This document shows positions 25,724 to 35,280 of a stretch of 64,000 bases of DNA, piece after piece. The DNA is from Fibrobacteria bacterium AD312 (GTDB taxonomy: Bacteria; Fibrobacterota; Fibrobacteria; Fibrobacterales; Fibrobacteraceae), in the NCBI GenBank assembly GCA_001462345.1, contig LIUM01000005.1, positions 1-64,000 on the forward strand. The letters run 5' to 3'. Below the pieces are notes generated by a model. The model ran no database searches and was not told the origin of the DNA. It was given only the letters and a program-made list of their open reading frames with translations. The position numbers were made by a program, and so were the translations under genes. How positions within the stretch are numbered: position 1 is the stretch's first letter; each line of letters starts with the position of its first letter.

Positions 25724-26656
25724 TTAATCTTGGACAAAAATACGATGCCAAGAGCCTTTTTCAATAGAAATAAAGTAAACTCCAGCAGAAACGGGAACAT
25801 TTCCAGAAACGGAGGTTCCATTCAAAAGCCTTAAACTAGGTACTTCCCCTTTAGGGCCACGAATTAAAACACCCCCATGAGTCCTCTGCATAGAAAACGA
25901 TGGCCGTTGATTTGGAGTGGACTCGATTATACGAATAGGAGGGTCTTCTACAATTAGTTTTTCTTCTGCTAATACGAATTTTAACATTTGACGATAAATC
26001 ACTTTATTATTTGTCTCAGCCAAGGCTCCTATTGCTCCCGTAGCTGATTCTAAAGAATCGACATTCCTAGACATCCCTAACCAATAACGAAAACCTCCTC
26101 CATCAACAGTATCCACAACATAAGCGATGGTAAGCCAACTTGAGGCCCTCATTTCTGGGGTCACAGATAAGAGAATATCCGTTTGATTCACAGGGTCATT
26201 CGCGCTCCAATCCTCAAAACGATATTGAATCCAGTTATAAGAATTGGCTGAATCATATACATCAAAAAGAGATTCGTGAATATCATAAATTTGAGTCACA
26301 CAAGAGGTATCTTTTGCCGCCCATTTTTTGGCGTTCGCATCATAAAATGCAATAGAACAGGCATTGTTAGATTTTAAGCATTGGGATTCAATAGAAACAG
26401 GAATAGTTAAATTCGAAAAACTATTACCTCCTCTAATAAGAGAAAGATCCTCAATGGAACGATAGAAATGAGAGTTTATCTGATTATCATTTTCGAATCT
26501 AAAATCATAAATGGTATCCAGACTAATCTTCATTGTTCTTTCTTCTGTCGTTTCACCAATACGAAGAGTATCGCATAGGTTTCGAATATTATCAGGAGCT
26601 TCTTGTGCCATAAGAGAAGCAGCAAAAAGCAAAGTGAAAAAGATTATTGTATGCAT
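25724..26656 (-). CDS. Secreted protein with type IX-like C-terminal sorting tail
   Basis: 310 residues. Signal peptide MHTIIFFTLLFAASLMAQ. The middle has Asp/Ser-rich beta regions and three to four Cys (SQCLKSNNACSIAFYD, DTSCVTQIYD). The last 60 residues (MQRTHGGVLIRGPKGEVPSL, then PVSAGVYFISIEKGS) match the sorting tail of type IX secretion substrates. Function unknown; an outer-surface protein is inferred. It stands between its own promoter and a terminator, upstream of the secretin operon. GAGGG precedes the ATG. Confidence 0.75.
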   Translation of the reverse strand: MHTIIFFTLLFAASLMAQEAPDNIRNLCDTLRIGETTEERTMKISLDTIYDFRFENDNQINSHFYRSIEDLSLIRGGNSFSNLTIPVSIESQCLKSNNACSIAFYDANAKKWAAKDTSCVTQIYDIHESLFDVYDSANSYNWIQYRFEDWSANDPVNQTDILLSVTPEMRASSWLTIAYVVDTVDGGGFRYWLGMSRNVDSLESATGAIGALAETNNKVIYRQMLKFVLAEEKLIVEDPPIRIIESTPNQRPSFSMQRTHGGVLIRGPKGEVPSLRLLNGTSVSGNVPVSAGVYFISIEKGSWHRIFVQD

Positions 26657-26716
26657 AATTTTCCCTCATGGATAGAATCCAAAAACGACTTTTATTTTTC
26701 AAAACGCACACCACAT

Positions 26717-26745
26717 TTTATCACAAAAATCATTTTTAGAGACAA
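26717..26745 (-). promoter_or_regulatory. Probable sigma70-type promoter
   Basis: On the minus strand TTGTCT (26745-26740), a 17-nt spacer and GATAAA (26722-26717). Transcription would start near 26710, 55 nt ahead of the secreted-protein gene. Confidence 0.5.
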
Positions 26746-26875
26746 ACTTGTATAAAACACACATTTTAAAAATAATCTTTAAAGAATCATTTAAGCAATA
26801 AAGATTATAACTAAGCAAATAAATGTGCGAAACAACAAAGAGAAATGAAAGACAAATGAATCTTATTCTAAAAAA

Positions 26876-28957
26876 CTATGTATTTGTTTTCAAAAAATCA
26901 CGACAAGCTTGTTTATATTCAGCTAAGTACGCTCTTGCTTTTTCTGCAACCGCCTCAGGAACATAACCAAATTCTTTTTCAAGAACAGGTGCTGGTGCAG
27001 AAGCTCCAAAACGTTCAAGACCAATTGTTTTACCCATACCACCAACAACTGCTTGGAATAATAAAGGCAAGCCACTAGATAAGGCCATTACAGGCCTCCA
27101 TGGTTCAATGACTTGGTTTCGATAAGATTCTGGTTGCATTAAAAAGAGCTTAGGGCTAATCATAGAAACGGTGCGAACAGAAAGGCCTTCTGTTCTTAAA
27201 ATTTCTGCGGCCTTATGATTTAAGTACACATCAGAGCCATTGGCCACCAAAATCAAATCTGGCTTTGATCCAAGTTTTGTATTATCGCTAACGATATAAG
27301 CGCCTTGTTTTGCTTTTGTAGCACGAGCATAATGAGAAGCCCCATCGCTTGGTAACACATCTACATTTTGACGAGTCAAAATAAGAGCGGTAGGACTATC
27401 GGTATTTTCAAAAGCCATTTCCCAAGCTACTAATGTTTCATAAGCATCTGCTGGTCTTAAGACAAGCATCTCAGGCTTTCCGTTCGCTTTAGTTAACCCT
27501 TCTAAAAGACGAATTTGAGTTTCGTGTTCTATAGGTTGATGAGTTGGACCATCTTCGCCAACTCTAAAACTATCGTGAGTAAAGACATACTTTACAGGGA
27601 GTCCCATCAAAGCAGCCATACGAATGGCTGGCTTCATAAAATCACTAAACACGAAGAATGTGGCGCAAATAGGATAAAGCCCGCCATGAAGAGCAATACC
27701 ACAAGCGATGGCACCCATCGTGAGTTCTGCGACACCAACTTGTATGAAAGCACCCTTAAAATCTTTAGGACGGAAAATACCTGTACGATCTAAGAAAGCT
27801 TGTGTATTATCACTATTAGAAAGGTCTGCAGAACTACAAATAACATTCTTATAATTATCTGCTAAATGGGCAAGAACAGAGCCCGAAGAAACACGAGTGG
27901 CTACCCCTTCTTTGATTGGTAAATCAGAAAGGTTTAAACGTGGACCTTGACCAGAAAGCCAAGAATTTAAAAGAGAAGATAATTCGGCATTTTCTTTATC
28001 CCAAGCCGCTTTTTTAGTTTCCCATTTTTTTGCTTCTGCACGAAGTTCATCTAAACGAACAGCAAAAGCCTTTTTTACTTCTGGGAATATCTGGAATGGG
28101 TCTTGTGGATTTCCACCTAAACGAGCAATGGTAGCTTCAGTAGAGGCTCCTGCTGCATTAAGAGGTTGACCATGGGTGCTCACCTGACCTTCATAAGAAG
28201 TCCCATCTTCAGCGATAGCCCCTTTCGCCATAATGGTATGACCAATAATAATCACAGGATGTTCTGTTTCGGCCCAAGCCGTTTTAAAGGCTTGGCGAAG
28301 GGCGTCTATATCATTGCCATCGACTTCAAGAACCTTAAAGCCCCATGCCTTATATTGATTTGCTACATCAAAGCACATGACATCTGTTGTTTTGCAAGAG
28401 AGCTGTACTTCATTGGCATCATAAAATAAAATAAAGTTGGACAATTGAAGGTGCCCAGCCACACGACCAACACCATAGGCTATTTCTTCTTCAATACCAC
28501 CATCAGAAATTAAAACGACAGTCTTATGCGATACAATATCTCCAAAACGTTCTACCATAAAACGTTCTGCAATGGCAGTACCAAGAGCCATGCCATGCCC
28601 AAGACCTAGTGGCCCTGATGAGTTTTCAATGGCACGATGCACCGCGAGCTCTGGATGGCCTGGCGTTTCGCTATTAAGTTGTCTAAATTCAGCAAGATCT
28701 GAAAGAGCCATAAACCCAGTTAAAGCAAGTTCAGAATAAAGAAGAGCGGACATATGCCCTGGATCCATAAAGAAGCGATCGCGCCCCATCCAGTTTGGTT
28801 GATCTGGATTAAATCTTAAAAATTCAGCAAATAAAAGAGTTATGGCATCGGCAGCACCCATCGCTCCACCAGGATGGCCCGATTTGGCTTTCTGGACCAT
28901 GGCGGCTGAAAGGATTCTAACATTGTCTGCTGCTTTAAGTATAAGCTCATTTTGCAC
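26876..28957 (-). CDS. tkt: Transketolase
   Basis: 693 residues, full length. Thiamine-diphosphate enzyme of the pentose phosphate pathway that transfers two-carbon ketol units. The start is GTG at 28957 with AGAGG 7 nt upstream. N-terminal KSGHPGGAMGAADAITLLF and SGPLGLGHGMALGTAIAERF are present, with VVLISDGGIEEEIAYGVGRV in place of the usual GDGELQEG-type ThDP motif; further on come AELTMGAIACGIALHGGLYP and THDSFRVGEDGPTHQPIEH. It stands alone, divergent from a glycosyltransferase gene. Confidence 0.95.
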   Translation of the reverse strand: MQNELILKAADNVRILSAAMVQKAKSGHPGGAMGAADAITLLFAEFLRFNPDQPNWMGRDRFFMDPGHMSALLYSELALTGFMALSDLAEFRQLNSETPGHPELAVHRAIENSSGPLGLGHGMALGTAIAERFMVERFGDIVSHKTVVLISDGGIEEEIAYGVGRVAGHLQLSNFILFYDANEVQLSCKTTDVMCFDVANQYKAWGFKVLEVDGNDIDALRQAFKTAWAETEHPVIIIGHTIMAKGAIAEDGTSYEGQVSTHGQPLNAAGASTEATIARLGGNPQDPFQIFPEVKKAFAVRLDELRAEAKKWETKKAAWDKENAELSSLLNSWLSGQGPRLNLSDLPIKEGVATRVSSGSVLAHLADNYKNVICSSADLSNSDNTQAFLDRTGIFRPKDFKGAFIQVGVAELTMGAIACGIALHGGLYPICATFFVFSDFMKPAIRMAALMGLPVKYVFTHDSFRVGEDGPTHQPIEHETQIRLLEGLTKANGKPEMLVLRPADAYETLVAWEMAFENTDSPTALILTRQNVDVLPSDGASHYARATKAKQGAYIVSDNTKLGSKPDLILVANGSDVYLNHKAAEILRTEGLSVRTVSMISPKLFLMQPESYRNQVIEPWRPVMALSSGLPLLFQAVVGGMGKTIGLERFGASAPAPVLEKEFGYVPEAVAEKARAYLAEYKQACRDFLKTNT

Positions 28958-29095
28958 TGAAAAACCTCTTTAAGGCTAAAAAACATTTTGCGACGCAAAT
29001 TTAATTTTTCTTTACAGTTTGTACAAGCGATAAAACTTAAAAAACCTATATTCTTACTCAATCTAACGTTTTTTATTTTGAATTCTAATTTAATT

Positions 29096-31627
29096 ATGAA
29101 ATCCTTCTTTCATTTATTCAAAAACTTAGCTCATCCTGTTGGACTCATAGGCACTCTCTTCGCCGTATTAATTCCGTTTTTTATATACCTTTTGCCCAAT
29201 GTCGGGCAAAAAGAGTTCATTCGAAATGCTGACCTCCATTTTCCTATTTGGCTTTTCATCGTTCAATTCATTGCCATAGTCAGCATTCTTATTTATTTAC
29301 ACAAAGATCTTTCGGAATGGGTTCGCAGTCATTTCCCATCAAAACGTCTTTTTATAGCGGTTATCGGATTTACAGTCATTGCCACTATTTTTGCAGGAAC
29401 GCAAATAGAAGCGAGACACCGTGTTCAAAGTGATGAAAGCGTCTTTCTTTCTGTAGCCCAAAATCTGTACTACAACCAATCTTCTGGCACATGCAATCAA
29501 GGAGAATTCCAAGACAGCAATTTAAAGTGCCATGTTGTTTCCAATAGTTTCAAAACAAAAGGGCAGCCTTTTTTATACTACCTGGGGATGTACCTATTTG
29601 GAACAGACCTCCAATGGATTTTTAGTGCTCAACTTTTAATGTTTGCAGCCACACTACTTCTCTTTTTTCTTGCCGTTTTTGTCTGGACGAAAGAGCCCAT
29701 CCTTTCATTTTTATCTGTTATTTTAATTGCAGCACAGCCGACGATTTTATTCCAATTTCGCTCCATGTCGGTAGAGCCTCTCTATTTCTTCTTGTCTGCA
29801 CTTTCCATTTTAGTTTTAAAATGGGCACACGAAAAAAACACCTTAATCCACTGGATTTTACTTGGACTCGTTCTTGGCTTTTTTGCCCAAACACGTCAAG
29901 AGACTATTTTCTGCTTGTTTGCCTTTATCCTGTTCTCTCTACCGAAGCTATTAGAACGTAAAGATGAGAAAGCCCCTGCCTTTTTCCTCACTCTTTCCAT
30001 TTTCACATTACCAGCCCTCTTAACCATTAGCTTTTTCCAAGGTTATAATTTCCAAGGGGGCGAATTTAACGCCCATGGTCACTTTCTAGAACACCTTATT
30101 AGCAACTGGGACGTCATGACAAAGCCTCTTCAAAATGGAGAGCTCGTCAATCCCTTTTTATCTTACTTTAATTACCTCTTTCTTTTTGGTGTTTTTGCCC
30201 TTGTATTTTCTGCTGTTCGCGAATGGCAAAAAGGCAAACTCGGTTTTTCATTCTACTCCTTGTTCTTCTTATTACTTTACCATATCCAAACCTATGCCAT
30301 TTTAGAAAATGTCTCTGGTGATTTTTCCATTGAAATCAACCAAAGGTATAGCGTCGTCATGCTCCCTACCATGGCATTTATAGCAGCCTTTGGTATTCAA
30401 TTTTTAATTTCAATTTTATTAAAAGCAACAGGAACTGAAAATAAATTTTCTAAAGCAACCGTTTCAGCAGTTGTTATTCTTCTAAGCGCTATAGGATTTT
30501 TTGGATACACGATGAGCTATAAAAGTAGTTTCAACAAAAACATCATGTACAATAGAAACCACTTGACTATAGAAGAAAAAAATATTTTAACTTGGCTTGA
30601 AACAGAACCAGCCAAAAAAAGACTTTTTATTTATGGTAGGCCTTGGCATTTTATTGGCTATGGCATTTCTTCTGTTCACTATGATTTTGCTCGAAGCCAA
30701 AACGAAGCCGTATTAAAAAAATGGATTGACGACTATGATGGCGAAGTCTACTACGTACGGGGCCTAGATTGTTGGGACAGTAAAACATACCATCAAAAAG
30801 CAGTAGAAACACGTATACCCACCACTTGCGATGTTTTTGAAAGAGAAATGCAATTAGAATCCGTTAAAAACATTCTCATTACCAATAATTATTGGCTACA
30901 AATTGCCAAATTTAAGGGACGAAAAACATACCAATACGATCAAGTTCTTCAAGTTTCTCCTCTTACCATTGATTCTACAAAAAAAATTACAGTCTCATAC
31001 ACACAGCGCCATACACAGGCAACGCCTTGGCAAACCAGAATCTATCTAAACCAAACTCTTCTTTTGCAAGAGCCCTATACTGCAAATACCTTTAGTCGGA
31101 CTTTAGAAAACGCAAGTCCTGTTCCTGGTTATAACACCCTTGAGTTTTTTATTGTAGACACCCTCAAAAGAGAAAATGTGGCCTACCATCAAACGATATT
31201 TTTCGATCAAAACCAAGGAGCCACTAAACTCACCGATTTGGCTGTGGTTTCTCACAGACAAGACTGGGGCGAATTAAAGAAAAATACTACCATAGAAGAT
31301 AATCCATTTACTACCGCAGGAAAAAAATATACCGAAGGTTTTGGCACACATGCAGCCTCCACTACCGTTTTCTTACTAGATAAGCCATACTCTAAATTTA
31401 CAGCTCTTGTAGGCTTAGATGATGAAAGCCTTTGTAGCGATGGCGTTCAATTGATCCTCGAAGGAGATGACAAGCTTCTATATCAAAGTCCTACCATCGA
31501 ATCACAAAAAATGATCTCTATTGAAACCTCTCTTAGCAACGTAAAAAAACTTACCTTAAAAACGCTTTCACTACAATCACGCGATTGTGATCATGTGAAT
31601 ATCATTTACCCAACACTATACGAATAA
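29096..31627 (+). CDS. GT39-like membrane glycosyltransferase fused to an NPCBM domain
   Basis: 843 residues from ATG 29096; an in-frame ATG at 28988 would add a basic tail and is less likely. The N-terminal 470 residues have about ten membrane segments with the ArnT/PMT-like layout, including the luminal ARHRVQSDESVFLSVAQNLY (Asp/Glu expected to be catalytic) and QTRQETIF. The C-terminal 100 residues resemble the NPCBM/NEW2 galactose-binding-like domain: YTEGFGTHAASTTVFLLDK and FTALVGLDDESLCSDGVQL. It would transfer a sugar from a polyprenyl carrier outside the cytoplasm. The next gene, 14 bp on, is a polyprenyl-phosphate sugar synthase type enzyme that could feed it. Confidence 0.8.
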   Translation: MKSFFHLFKNLAHPVGLIGTLFAVLIPFFIYLLPNVGQKEFIRNADLHFPIWLFIVQFIAIVSILIYLHKDLSEWVRSHFPSKRLFIAVIGFTVIATIFAGTQIEARHRVQSDESVFLSVAQNLYYNQSSGTCNQGEFQDSNLKCHVVSNSFKTKGQPFLYYLGMYLFGTDLQWIFSAQLLMFAATLLLFFLAVFVWTKEPILSFLSVILIAAQPTILFQFRSMSVEPLYFFLSALSILVLKWAHEKNTLIHWILLGLVLGFFAQTRQETIFCLFAFILFSLPKLLERKDEKAPAFFLTLSIFTLPALLTISFFQGYNFQGGEFNAHGHFLEHLISNWDVMTKPLQNGELVNPFLSYFNYLFLFGVFALVFSAVREWQKGKLGFSFYSLFFLLLYHIQTYAILENVSGDFSIEINQRYSVVMLPTMAFIAAFGIQFLISILLKATGTENKFSKATVSAVVILLSAIGFFGYTMSYKSSFNKNIMYNRNHLTIEEKNILTWLETEPAKKRLFIYGRPWHFIGYGISSVHYDFARSQNEAVLKKWIDDYDGEVYYVRGLDCWDSKTYHQKAVETRIPTTCDVFEREMQLESVKNILITNNYWLQIAKFKGRKTYQYDQVLQVSPLTIDSTKKITVSYTQRHTQATPWQTRIYLNQTLLLQEPYTANTFSRTLENASPVPGYNTLEFFIVDTLKRENVAYHQTIFFDQNQGATKLTDLAVVSHRQDWGELKKNTTIEDNPFTTAGKKYTEGFGTHAASTTVFLLDKPYSKFTALVGLDDESLCSDGVQLILEGDDKLLYQSPTIESQKMISIETSLSNVKKLTLKTLSLQSRDCDHVNIIYPTLYE

Positions 31628-31641
31628 TTGTCGGAGAACTT

Positions 31642-32553
31642 ATGCTTTTATCAGTCATTGTCCCTCTATATAATGAAGAAGAAATCGTTGAAAAGACTTT
31701 TTTGACTTTAGAAGAAGAACTCAAAAACATAGAGCATCAGATTATTTTCGTGAATGATGGATCCAAGGATAGAACAAGAGAAATTCTGGAGCAACTTCTA
31801 CAAAAAACTCCTTATAACGAGCTTGTTAATTTCAGTCGCAATTTTGGCCATCAAGCCGCTTTTAGCGCGGGCTTACAACACGCCAAAGGAGAAGCCGTGG
31901 TGATTATTGACGGCGATCTTCAAGACCCTCCCAGTTTAATTCACGAAATGCTTGCAAAATGGCAAGAAGGATATCAAGTCGTTTACGCCCAGCGCCATAA
32001 ACGTCGAGGCGAATCTCTTTTCAAACGTTTTTCTGCCTTTTGCTTTTATAGAATCATCCATTCCCTCACCAATATTGAAATTCCTCCAGATACGGGCGAT
32101 TTTAGATTGATGGATCGCGTTGTTGTAGACCAACTAAACAGTCTCCCTGAACGCAGCCGTTTTTTAAGGGGTTTAGTATGCTGGGTTGGATTTAAGAAAA
32201 CAGGGATTCTCTACGATCGAGCAGAAAGAACAGCGGGAGTTTCAAAATACCCTCTTCGTAAAATGATTAGGCTTGCAATTGATGGGATTACAGGCTTTAG
32301 CACTACCCCATTAAAAATCAGCTTTCTCATTGGAGTTCTCGCTACCATCATTGCTTTTGGTGTTTTTATATGGAGTATTCTTGAAAAGATTCTATTCCCA
32401 GAAACTACTGTTCCTGGGTGGGCTTCACTCATGACAGCCATCGTCTTTTTTGGTGGCATACAACTCATTTCTATTGGTATTCTTGGAGAGTACATCGGAC
32501 GCATCTACGATGAAGTCAAGCAACGCCCGCTATACATTGAGGATAAAAAGTGA
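31642..32553 (+). CDS. Polyprenyl-phosphate glycosyltransferase (DPM1/GtrB-type GT2)
   Basis: 303 residues. GT-A domain with VIVPLYNEEEIVEKTF, VNDGSKDRT and DGDLQDPP, and two C-terminal membrane helices around 228-250 and 262-288, the GtrB/ArnC arrangement. It should load a sugar onto undecaprenyl phosphate at the inner membrane. GGAG precedes the start. Its stop overlaps the gmk start as GTGA. The upstream GT39-like enzyme is the probable user of the lipid-linked sugar. Confidence 0.9.
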   Translation: MLLSVIVPLYNEEEIVEKTFLTLEEELKNIEHQIIFVNDGSKDRTREILEQLLQKTPYNELVNFSRNFGHQAAFSAGLQHAKGEAVVIIDGDLQDPPSLIHEMLAKWQEGYQVVYAQRHKRRGESLFKRFSAFCFYRIIHSLTNIEIPPDTGDFRLMDRVVVDQLNSLPERSRFLRGLVCWVGFKKTGILYDRAERTAGVSKYPLRKMIRLAIDGITGFSTTPLKISFLIGVLATIIAFGVFIWSILEKILFPETTVPGWASLMTAIVFFGGIQLISIGILGEYIGRIYDEVKQRPLYIEDKK

Positions 32554-33119
32554 GACATCGTTTATTTGTGATGAGTGCGGCGAGTGGCGCAGGGAAAACC
32601 ACCTTAAAAGACTTGGTGATTCAAGAGTTCCCTGACATTTGCTATTCTATTTCAGCAACCACAAGAGCCCCTCGAAAAGGCGAAGTCAACGGCATTCATT
32701 ATTTCTTCAAAACCAAAGAAGAGTTTGAAGAGATGATTTCAAAGAATGAGCTCGTCGAATGGAATCAAGTTCATGGCAATTACTACGGTACACCCAAATC
32801 ATTTGTAGAAAATCAACTGGCTCAAGGGAAACGCATCTTATTTGATTTAGACGTCTTTGGAAAAGTCAATTTTGATAAAGTCTACCCTGACGCAACAGGT
32901 ATTCTTATTTTGCCCCCGTCTGTAGAAGAATTAAAAAAACGCTTACTCCAAAGGGCTACCGATTCAGAGGCTGTCATTCAACTTAGACTAGAAAACGCCA
33001 TTAAAGAAATGGACTTCGCCAAAGCCCATGGCAAATACGAATACACCATTATTAATGATGATTTGCAAAAAGCCGCTCAAGAATTAAGAACAATTCTTAA
33101 GGATCCACGTCAATCTTAA
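32550..33119 (+). CDS. gmk: Guanylate kinase
   Basis: 189 residues with a GTG start inside the overlap with the preceding stop. Converts GMP to GDP with ATP. The P-loop is SAASGAGKTT (9-18); ISATTRAPRKGEVNGIHYFF binds GMP; the LID region has RLLQRATDSEAVIQLRLENA. Length is normal. The last 23 nt overlap the 3' end of the opposing priA gene. Being coupled to a glycosyltransferase is unusual for this housekeeping enzyme. Confidence 0.96.
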   Translation: MRHRLFVMSAASGAGKTTLKDLVIQEFPDICYSISATTRAPRKGEVNGIHYFFKTKEEFEEMISKNELVEWNQVHGNYYGTPKSFVENQLAQGKRILFDLDVFGKVNFDKVYPDATGILILPPSVEELKKRLLQRATDSEAVIQLRLENAIKEMDFAKAHGKYEYTIINDDLQKAAQELRTILKDPRQS

Positions 33120-35151
33120 CTTCCACATTCATTGGAAAGCCAAGAGCTTTTAGATTGCCTTGTAAGGGTTTTAAAGCGTTTCTTAAAGCAGCTGATGATT
33201 CTCCCTTTAGAAGAAAACGCATCCAAAACATTTTTTTAAGCATGGGGATAAAACCTTCTACAGGCCCTAAAACTTGAATATCTTGATAAGGTGAAATCAT
33301 GGATTCTATTTTTTGCACCGTTTGTTGCAAAATGATTTGGTCACGCGCCCCGACATCAATAGCCACTAATTTACAAAATGGAGGATAACACGCTTCTCGA
33401 CGTTGTTGTATTTCCATTTCTACAAAATGATTATAATCATGAGTTAAAGCAAAACGCATCAATGGATCCGTTGGATTCATTGTTTGAATCCAAACTTCCC
33501 CGCCTTCTTGATTTCTGCCCGCACGGCCTGCCGTTTGACTTAGCAATTGAAACAAACGTTCACTCATTCTAAAATCGGGAATACCACTTCCATTATCAGC
33601 ACCAACAATTCCCACCAATTGCACTCTCGGAAAATCATGCCCTTTGGCCACCATTTGTGTTCCTAAAAGCACATTATAATCTTGATTTCTAAATGAAGAT
33701 AAAATCGTTTCTGCAGCACCTACGTTTTGAGTCGTATCTCGATCCATTCGGATCACTTTTGCACTAGGAATCCAAGAGACTATTTCTTCTTCGAGCTTTT
33801 CAATAGCACCTCCTTGAAATTCAAATGTAGGTGACCCACATTCAAAACAAGGAGCATCCATCCGATGTAAACTACCGCAATAGTGGCATAGCAAACCACG
33901 ATGTTGCTTATGAAAAACAAGAGGAATATGGCAATTTTTACAATACAAAGTAGCACCACAACTAGTACATACTCTTGTTTTAGAATACCCACGACGATTC
34001 AATAAGATAATCGCCTGATGCCCTTCTTCAAGGCAAGCCGTTAAAGCTTCTCTAAGTGCCGAAGACAAAAGAATTCCAGCCTGCTGCAAAGGAGCTTCTT
34101 TTTTCATATCAATTAAATGCACTTTTGGCATTTGAATATCGGTAGCTCGCTTGGATAAATGAAGATAAGTAAGGTTCCCTTCTTGGGCATACAAGAATGT
34201 TTCCACAGAAGGAGTAGCACTTCCTAATACCACTAAAGCGCCATGCTTATGAGCCAAATGAAAAGCGAGTTCTCTGCAATGATATCGCGGTGCAGGGTCT
34301 TGTTGTTTATAAGAGGAATCATGTTCCTCATCTAAAATAACGACATCAAAATCAAACGGTGATAAAATAGCACTTCTTGTACCAAGCACTACTTTTGCTC
34401 TTCCAAGAAGAATTTCCACCCACGTTTTTCTTTTTTCTGGCACAGATAAAGCAGAGTGTAAAACAAAAACAGGCTCATTTAAAAAATCCGAAAAGCGAGC
34501 CACACTTTGAGGTGTTAAACCAATTTCTGGAACAAGAATAAGGACTCGTTTTCCTAAGGATAAAGCCTTTTGAACTAATTCTTGATATACCCTTGTTTTC
34601 CCTGATCCCGTAACCCCATGTAATAAAGCACCCCGAAAGGAATTACCTTCTAGCAATAACGTTAATTTATCTAAAGCCTCTTTTTGTTCTATTGTTAAAC
34701 AAGGAGAAACTGGCTTTGATTCTAAAGATTTTTTTATGATTGGCTCACTTGCATAAGCCATCATCGCGTCTAAAAAAGTCGAAAAATCCGAAGGCAAAAA
34801 TACATGAAGAGTTGTCATTGGAGAAGACAAATAATACTTAGAAACCCACTCTAAATTCTCCATGTAACGTTCAGAAAAAGCATAAGCACTTTGATGAGGA
34901 ACAGCACTTTTTAACTTAAAAAGAGGGGGCTCGGAAAAGACTCTAGAAACAACGGCAAGCCCAATTTTACGCCTATTAAACTGAACCCAAACAACACTGC
35001 CTTTTTGTACAGATGCCCCTTTTTGAACCCCATAAGTATAAACCTGAGGAGCCTGTGGAATATAGACGTCACAAAACAAATCAAATGACTCTGGAGTCAA
35101 GACCTTATCGATATTTTCTGGAACAGGGGTTTTTGGTATTCGTTTAGCCAT
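33097..35151 (-). CDS. priA: Primosomal replication restart helicase PriA
   Basis: 684 residues from ATG 35151, preceded by GAGGGG; another ATG at 35175 lacks a ribosome site. PriA reloads the replisome at stalled forks. N-terminal DNA-binding domain has YGVQKGASVQKGSVVWVQF; the helicase has Walker A LLHGVTGSGKTRVY, VILDEEHDSSYKQ and GSATPSVETF; the zinc region carries eight Cys in pairs (CTSC, CKNC, CHYC, CFEC); and LLGTQMVAKGHDFPRV and SQTAGRAGR complete the C-terminal helicase lobe. Confidence 0.96.
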   Translation of the reverse strand: MAKRIPKTPVPENIDKVLTPESFDLFCDVYIPQAPQVYTYGVQKGASVQKGSVVWVQFNRRKIGLAVVSRVFSEPPLFKLKSAVPHQSAYAFSERYMENLEWVSKYYLSSPMTTLHVFLPSDFSTFLDAMMAYASEPIIKKSLESKPVSPCLTIEQKEALDKLTLLLEGNSFRGALLHGVTGSGKTRVYQELVQKALSLGKRVLILVPEIGLTPQSVARFSDFLNEPVFVLHSALSVPEKRKTWVEILLGRAKVVLGTRSAILSPFDFDVVILDEEHDSSYKQQDPAPRYHCRELAFHLAHKHGALVVLGSATPSVETFLYAQEGNLTYLHLSKRATDIQMPKVHLIDMKKEAPLQQAGILLSSALREALTACLEEGHQAIILLNRRGYSKTRVCTSCGATLYCKNCHIPLVFHKQHRGLLCHYCGSLHRMDAPCFECGSPTFEFQGGAIEKLEEEIVSWIPSAKVIRMDRDTTQNVGAAETILSSFRNQDYNVLLGTQMVAKGHDFPRVQLVGIVGADNGSGIPDFRMSERLFQLLSQTAGRAGRNQEGGEVWIQTMNPTDPLMRFALTHDYNHFVEMEIQQRREACYPPFCKLVAIDVGARDQIILQQTVQKIESMISPYQDIQVLGPVEGFIPMLKKMFWMRFLLKGESSAALRNALKPLQGNLKALGFPMNVEVKIDVDP

Positions 35152-35201
35152 GGAGCCCCTCAAAAATAGCTTCATAAAGCGATAAAAAACGTTTTTTTTT
35201 C

Positions 35202-35230
35202 TTACATGACCTCTAGTTTTATTAGATTAT
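35202..35230 (+). promoter_or_regulatory. Possible promoter of the DUF349 gene
   Basis: TTACAT (35202-35207), 17-nt spacer, GATTAT (35225-35230). The start point would be near 35237. Confidence 0.4.
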
Positions 35231-35239
35231 GATGAGTTT

Positions 35240-35259
35240 CATTTCCTAAAAAGGAAATG
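35240..35259 (+). other. Stem-loop at the 5' end of the DUF349 mRNA
   Basis: Perfect 7-bp stem CATTTCC/GGAAATG with loop TAAAAA, just after the predicted start point and 21 nt ahead of the ATG. No T run follows, so it is not a terminator; it may protect the mRNA end or affect translation. Confidence 0.5.
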
Positions 35260-35280
35260 CCATCTTATATGGAGATCCTT

